A DNA stretch of 64,000 bases. Source: Antarcticibacterium flavum (GTDB taxonomy: Bacteria > Bacteroidota > Bacteroidia > Flavobacteriales > Flavobacteriaceae). The stretch spans positions 930,001 through 994,000 of the forward strand of contig NZ_CP040812.1 in assembly GCF_006159205.1 (NCBI RefSeq), given 5' to 3'. The position numbers were made by a program, and so were the translations under genes. The first letter of the stretch is position 1, and the number at the start of each line of letters is the position of its first letter. This document shows positions 62,959 through 64,000 of this stretch, in pieces. Under the pieces are notes generated by a model. That model saw only the letters and a list, made by a program, of their open reading frames with translations, was not told where the DNA came from and made no database searches.

Positions 62959-64000
62959 GAAACGATAGTTCTGATTTCCTTTATCATTTTTTCAGCAAGC
63001 TCATCTGCTTCCTGTTGAGATTTCGCTTCAGTATAAATTCTTATAATAGGTTCTGTATTGGATTTTCTAAGATGCACCCAGTTTTCAGGAAAATCTATCT
63101 TAACTCCGTCTACGGTTGAAATTTCTTCAGTGGAATGATTCTCCTGTACTTTCTGAAGGATCTCATCAACATTGATATCTGGTGTTAATTCGATCTTATT
63201 CTTACTCATATAATAAACGGGATACTCCTCTTTTAATGCTGACACAGAGATCTTCTTTTCTGCAAGGTGGGTTAGGAATAAAGCCACCCCTACCAGGCTA
63301 TCTCTTCCATAATGCGAGTCAGGATAAATAATCCCGCCGTTTCCTTCTCCTCCTATAACAGCATTGGTATCCTTCATAAGTTGTACTACATTCACTTCCC
63401 CAACAGCACTCGCCTGATAATTTTGCCCGTGACTCTTGGTTAAATCTCTAAGTGCCCTTGAAGACGAAAGATTACTTACCGTGGCCCCCGGGGTTATTCC
63501 AAGGACAAAATCGGCACAGGCTACAAGAGTGTATTCCTCGCCAAACATTTGTCCCTTTTCATCAATTATAGCCAAACGGTCAACATCGGGGTCAACCACT
63601 ACCCCAAATGTGCCTTTTCCTCCACTACCAGCTTTGAAATATCTCCCAGGTGCTCCTTCAAAGGTTCAGGGTTGTGAGGGAAATTACCATTAGGCTCGCA
63701 GTATAGCTCTACCACTTCTACTCCCATGGCTTTCAACAAAGCCGGGATTGCAATACCGCCGGTAGAATTAACAGCATCCACCACTACTTTAAAATTGGCT
63801 TTCTTTACAAGGTCGGCATCTACCAATTTTAATTTTAGCACCTCATCAATATGACGATATATATAATCGTCTTTTGATTCTATTTTACCCAGATCATCAA
63901 CTTCAGCAAAAACAAAATTCTCTGACCCGGCTATTTCGAGGATCTTAGCTCCCTCCTCCCCGTTCAGGAATTCTCCTTTGTGGTTCAAAAGTTTAAGGGC
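62955..64000 (-). pseudogene. Phosphoglucosamine/phosphomannomutase, frameshifted and cut by the window edge
   Basis: The gene enters from the right edge (ALKLLNHKGEFLNGEEGAK) and reads through VVVDAVNSTGGIAIPALLKA to KAHLG, where a stop follows at 63599. The family metal loop DPDVDRLAIIDEKG then continues in another frame to 62955, with GEGNGGIIYP and the phosphate-binding RKSNTEPIIRIY. Adding one G to the run of four (63602-63605, plus strand) joins them as HLGVVVDPDVDRL. The N-terminal phosphoserine domain is outside the window. The enzyme makes GlcN-1-P or Man-1-P for cell-wall sugars and is often essential, so a sequence error is the likelier cause. Confidence 0.87.

Noticed and set aside
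1..64000. tRNA, rRNA or CRISPR array
   Set aside because: No cloverleaf, rRNA segment or regularly spaced exact repeat with unique spacers was seen; the tandem words are degenerate and lack spacers.

Overview
The window looks like chromosomal DNA of a marine-type flavobacterium (Bacteroidota, family Flavobacteriaceae). The support is promoters of the TAnnTTTG type, weak ribosome binding sites, low GC, lipoproteins with short MKK signal peptides, and family members typical of that group (sugar transferases, TlpA/DUF4369-like lipoprotein, SIMPL protein, 4,6-dehydratases). The genus cannot be fixed from sequence alone; a Gramella/Salegentibacter-like organism is an inference.

Positions 1 to about 45.2 kb are one large surface-polysaccharide locus, transcribed almost entirely on the minus strand. 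From its upstream end (right) to downstream end (left): rmlB, a flippase, a DegT aminotransferase, a GT-C-like membrane protein and rmlA (a dTDP-4-amino-4,6-dideoxyhexose module); an MBOAT/SGNH O-acetylation pair; an IS1595-type insertion; four genes for hexuronic-acid nucleotides (a 4-epimerase and 6-dehydrogenase for UDP-HexNAcA, then UDP-glucose dehydrogenase and UDP-glucuronate 4-epimerase); a LegB/LegC-like dehydratase and aminotransferase with a sugar formyltransferase and a CBS-nucleotidyltransferase; a second flippase; an AT-rich core of glycosyltransferases with a GNAT protein, a polysaccharide deacetylase and a Wzy-like protein; a small plus-strand pair (NeuD-like plus GT2); two repeat-domain lipoproteins; a group II intron; a second Wzy-like protein; and a bacillosamine-type module (GT4, PglC-, PglD-, PglE-like and the start of a PglF/CapD-like dehydratase that runs off the left edge). 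Together these encode sugar-nucleotide synthesis, assembly on a lipid carrier, flipping, polymerisation and decoration. Wza/Wzc-type export genes are not in the window.

From 45.4 to 48.5 kb a plus-strand group follows: a GT10 fucosyltransferase-like gene, a 47-residue membrane protein, a small conserved protein, Dps and an MscS channel. Next comes about 1.5 kb of gene-free, repeat-filled DNA (48.5-50.0 kb). Then come a 1242-residue lipoprotein joining a metallophosphoesterase to an outer-membrane barrel, an HD-domain protein carrying a Pycsar-effector-like membrane domain, a large GAF protein, a TlpA-like lipoprotein, an IS1182 element sitting in the loop of a former terminator hairpin, a SIMPL protein, a rhomboid protease, an LpxL-like acyltransferase and a phosphoglucosamine/phosphomannomutase running off the right edge. 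The rhomboid and mutase genes are each broken by one missing G in a G run, which suggests either sequence errors or real decay.

The observations most worth following are the lipoproteins with an unassigned about 90-residue repeat, the orphan HD-PycTM protein, the IS1182 insertion in a terminator loop with inward-blocking hairpins of its own, an in-frame palindromic repeat inside the PglE-like gene, the dyad array at the promoter of the locus, and the families of degenerate word repeats that fill nearly every larger intergenic gap.
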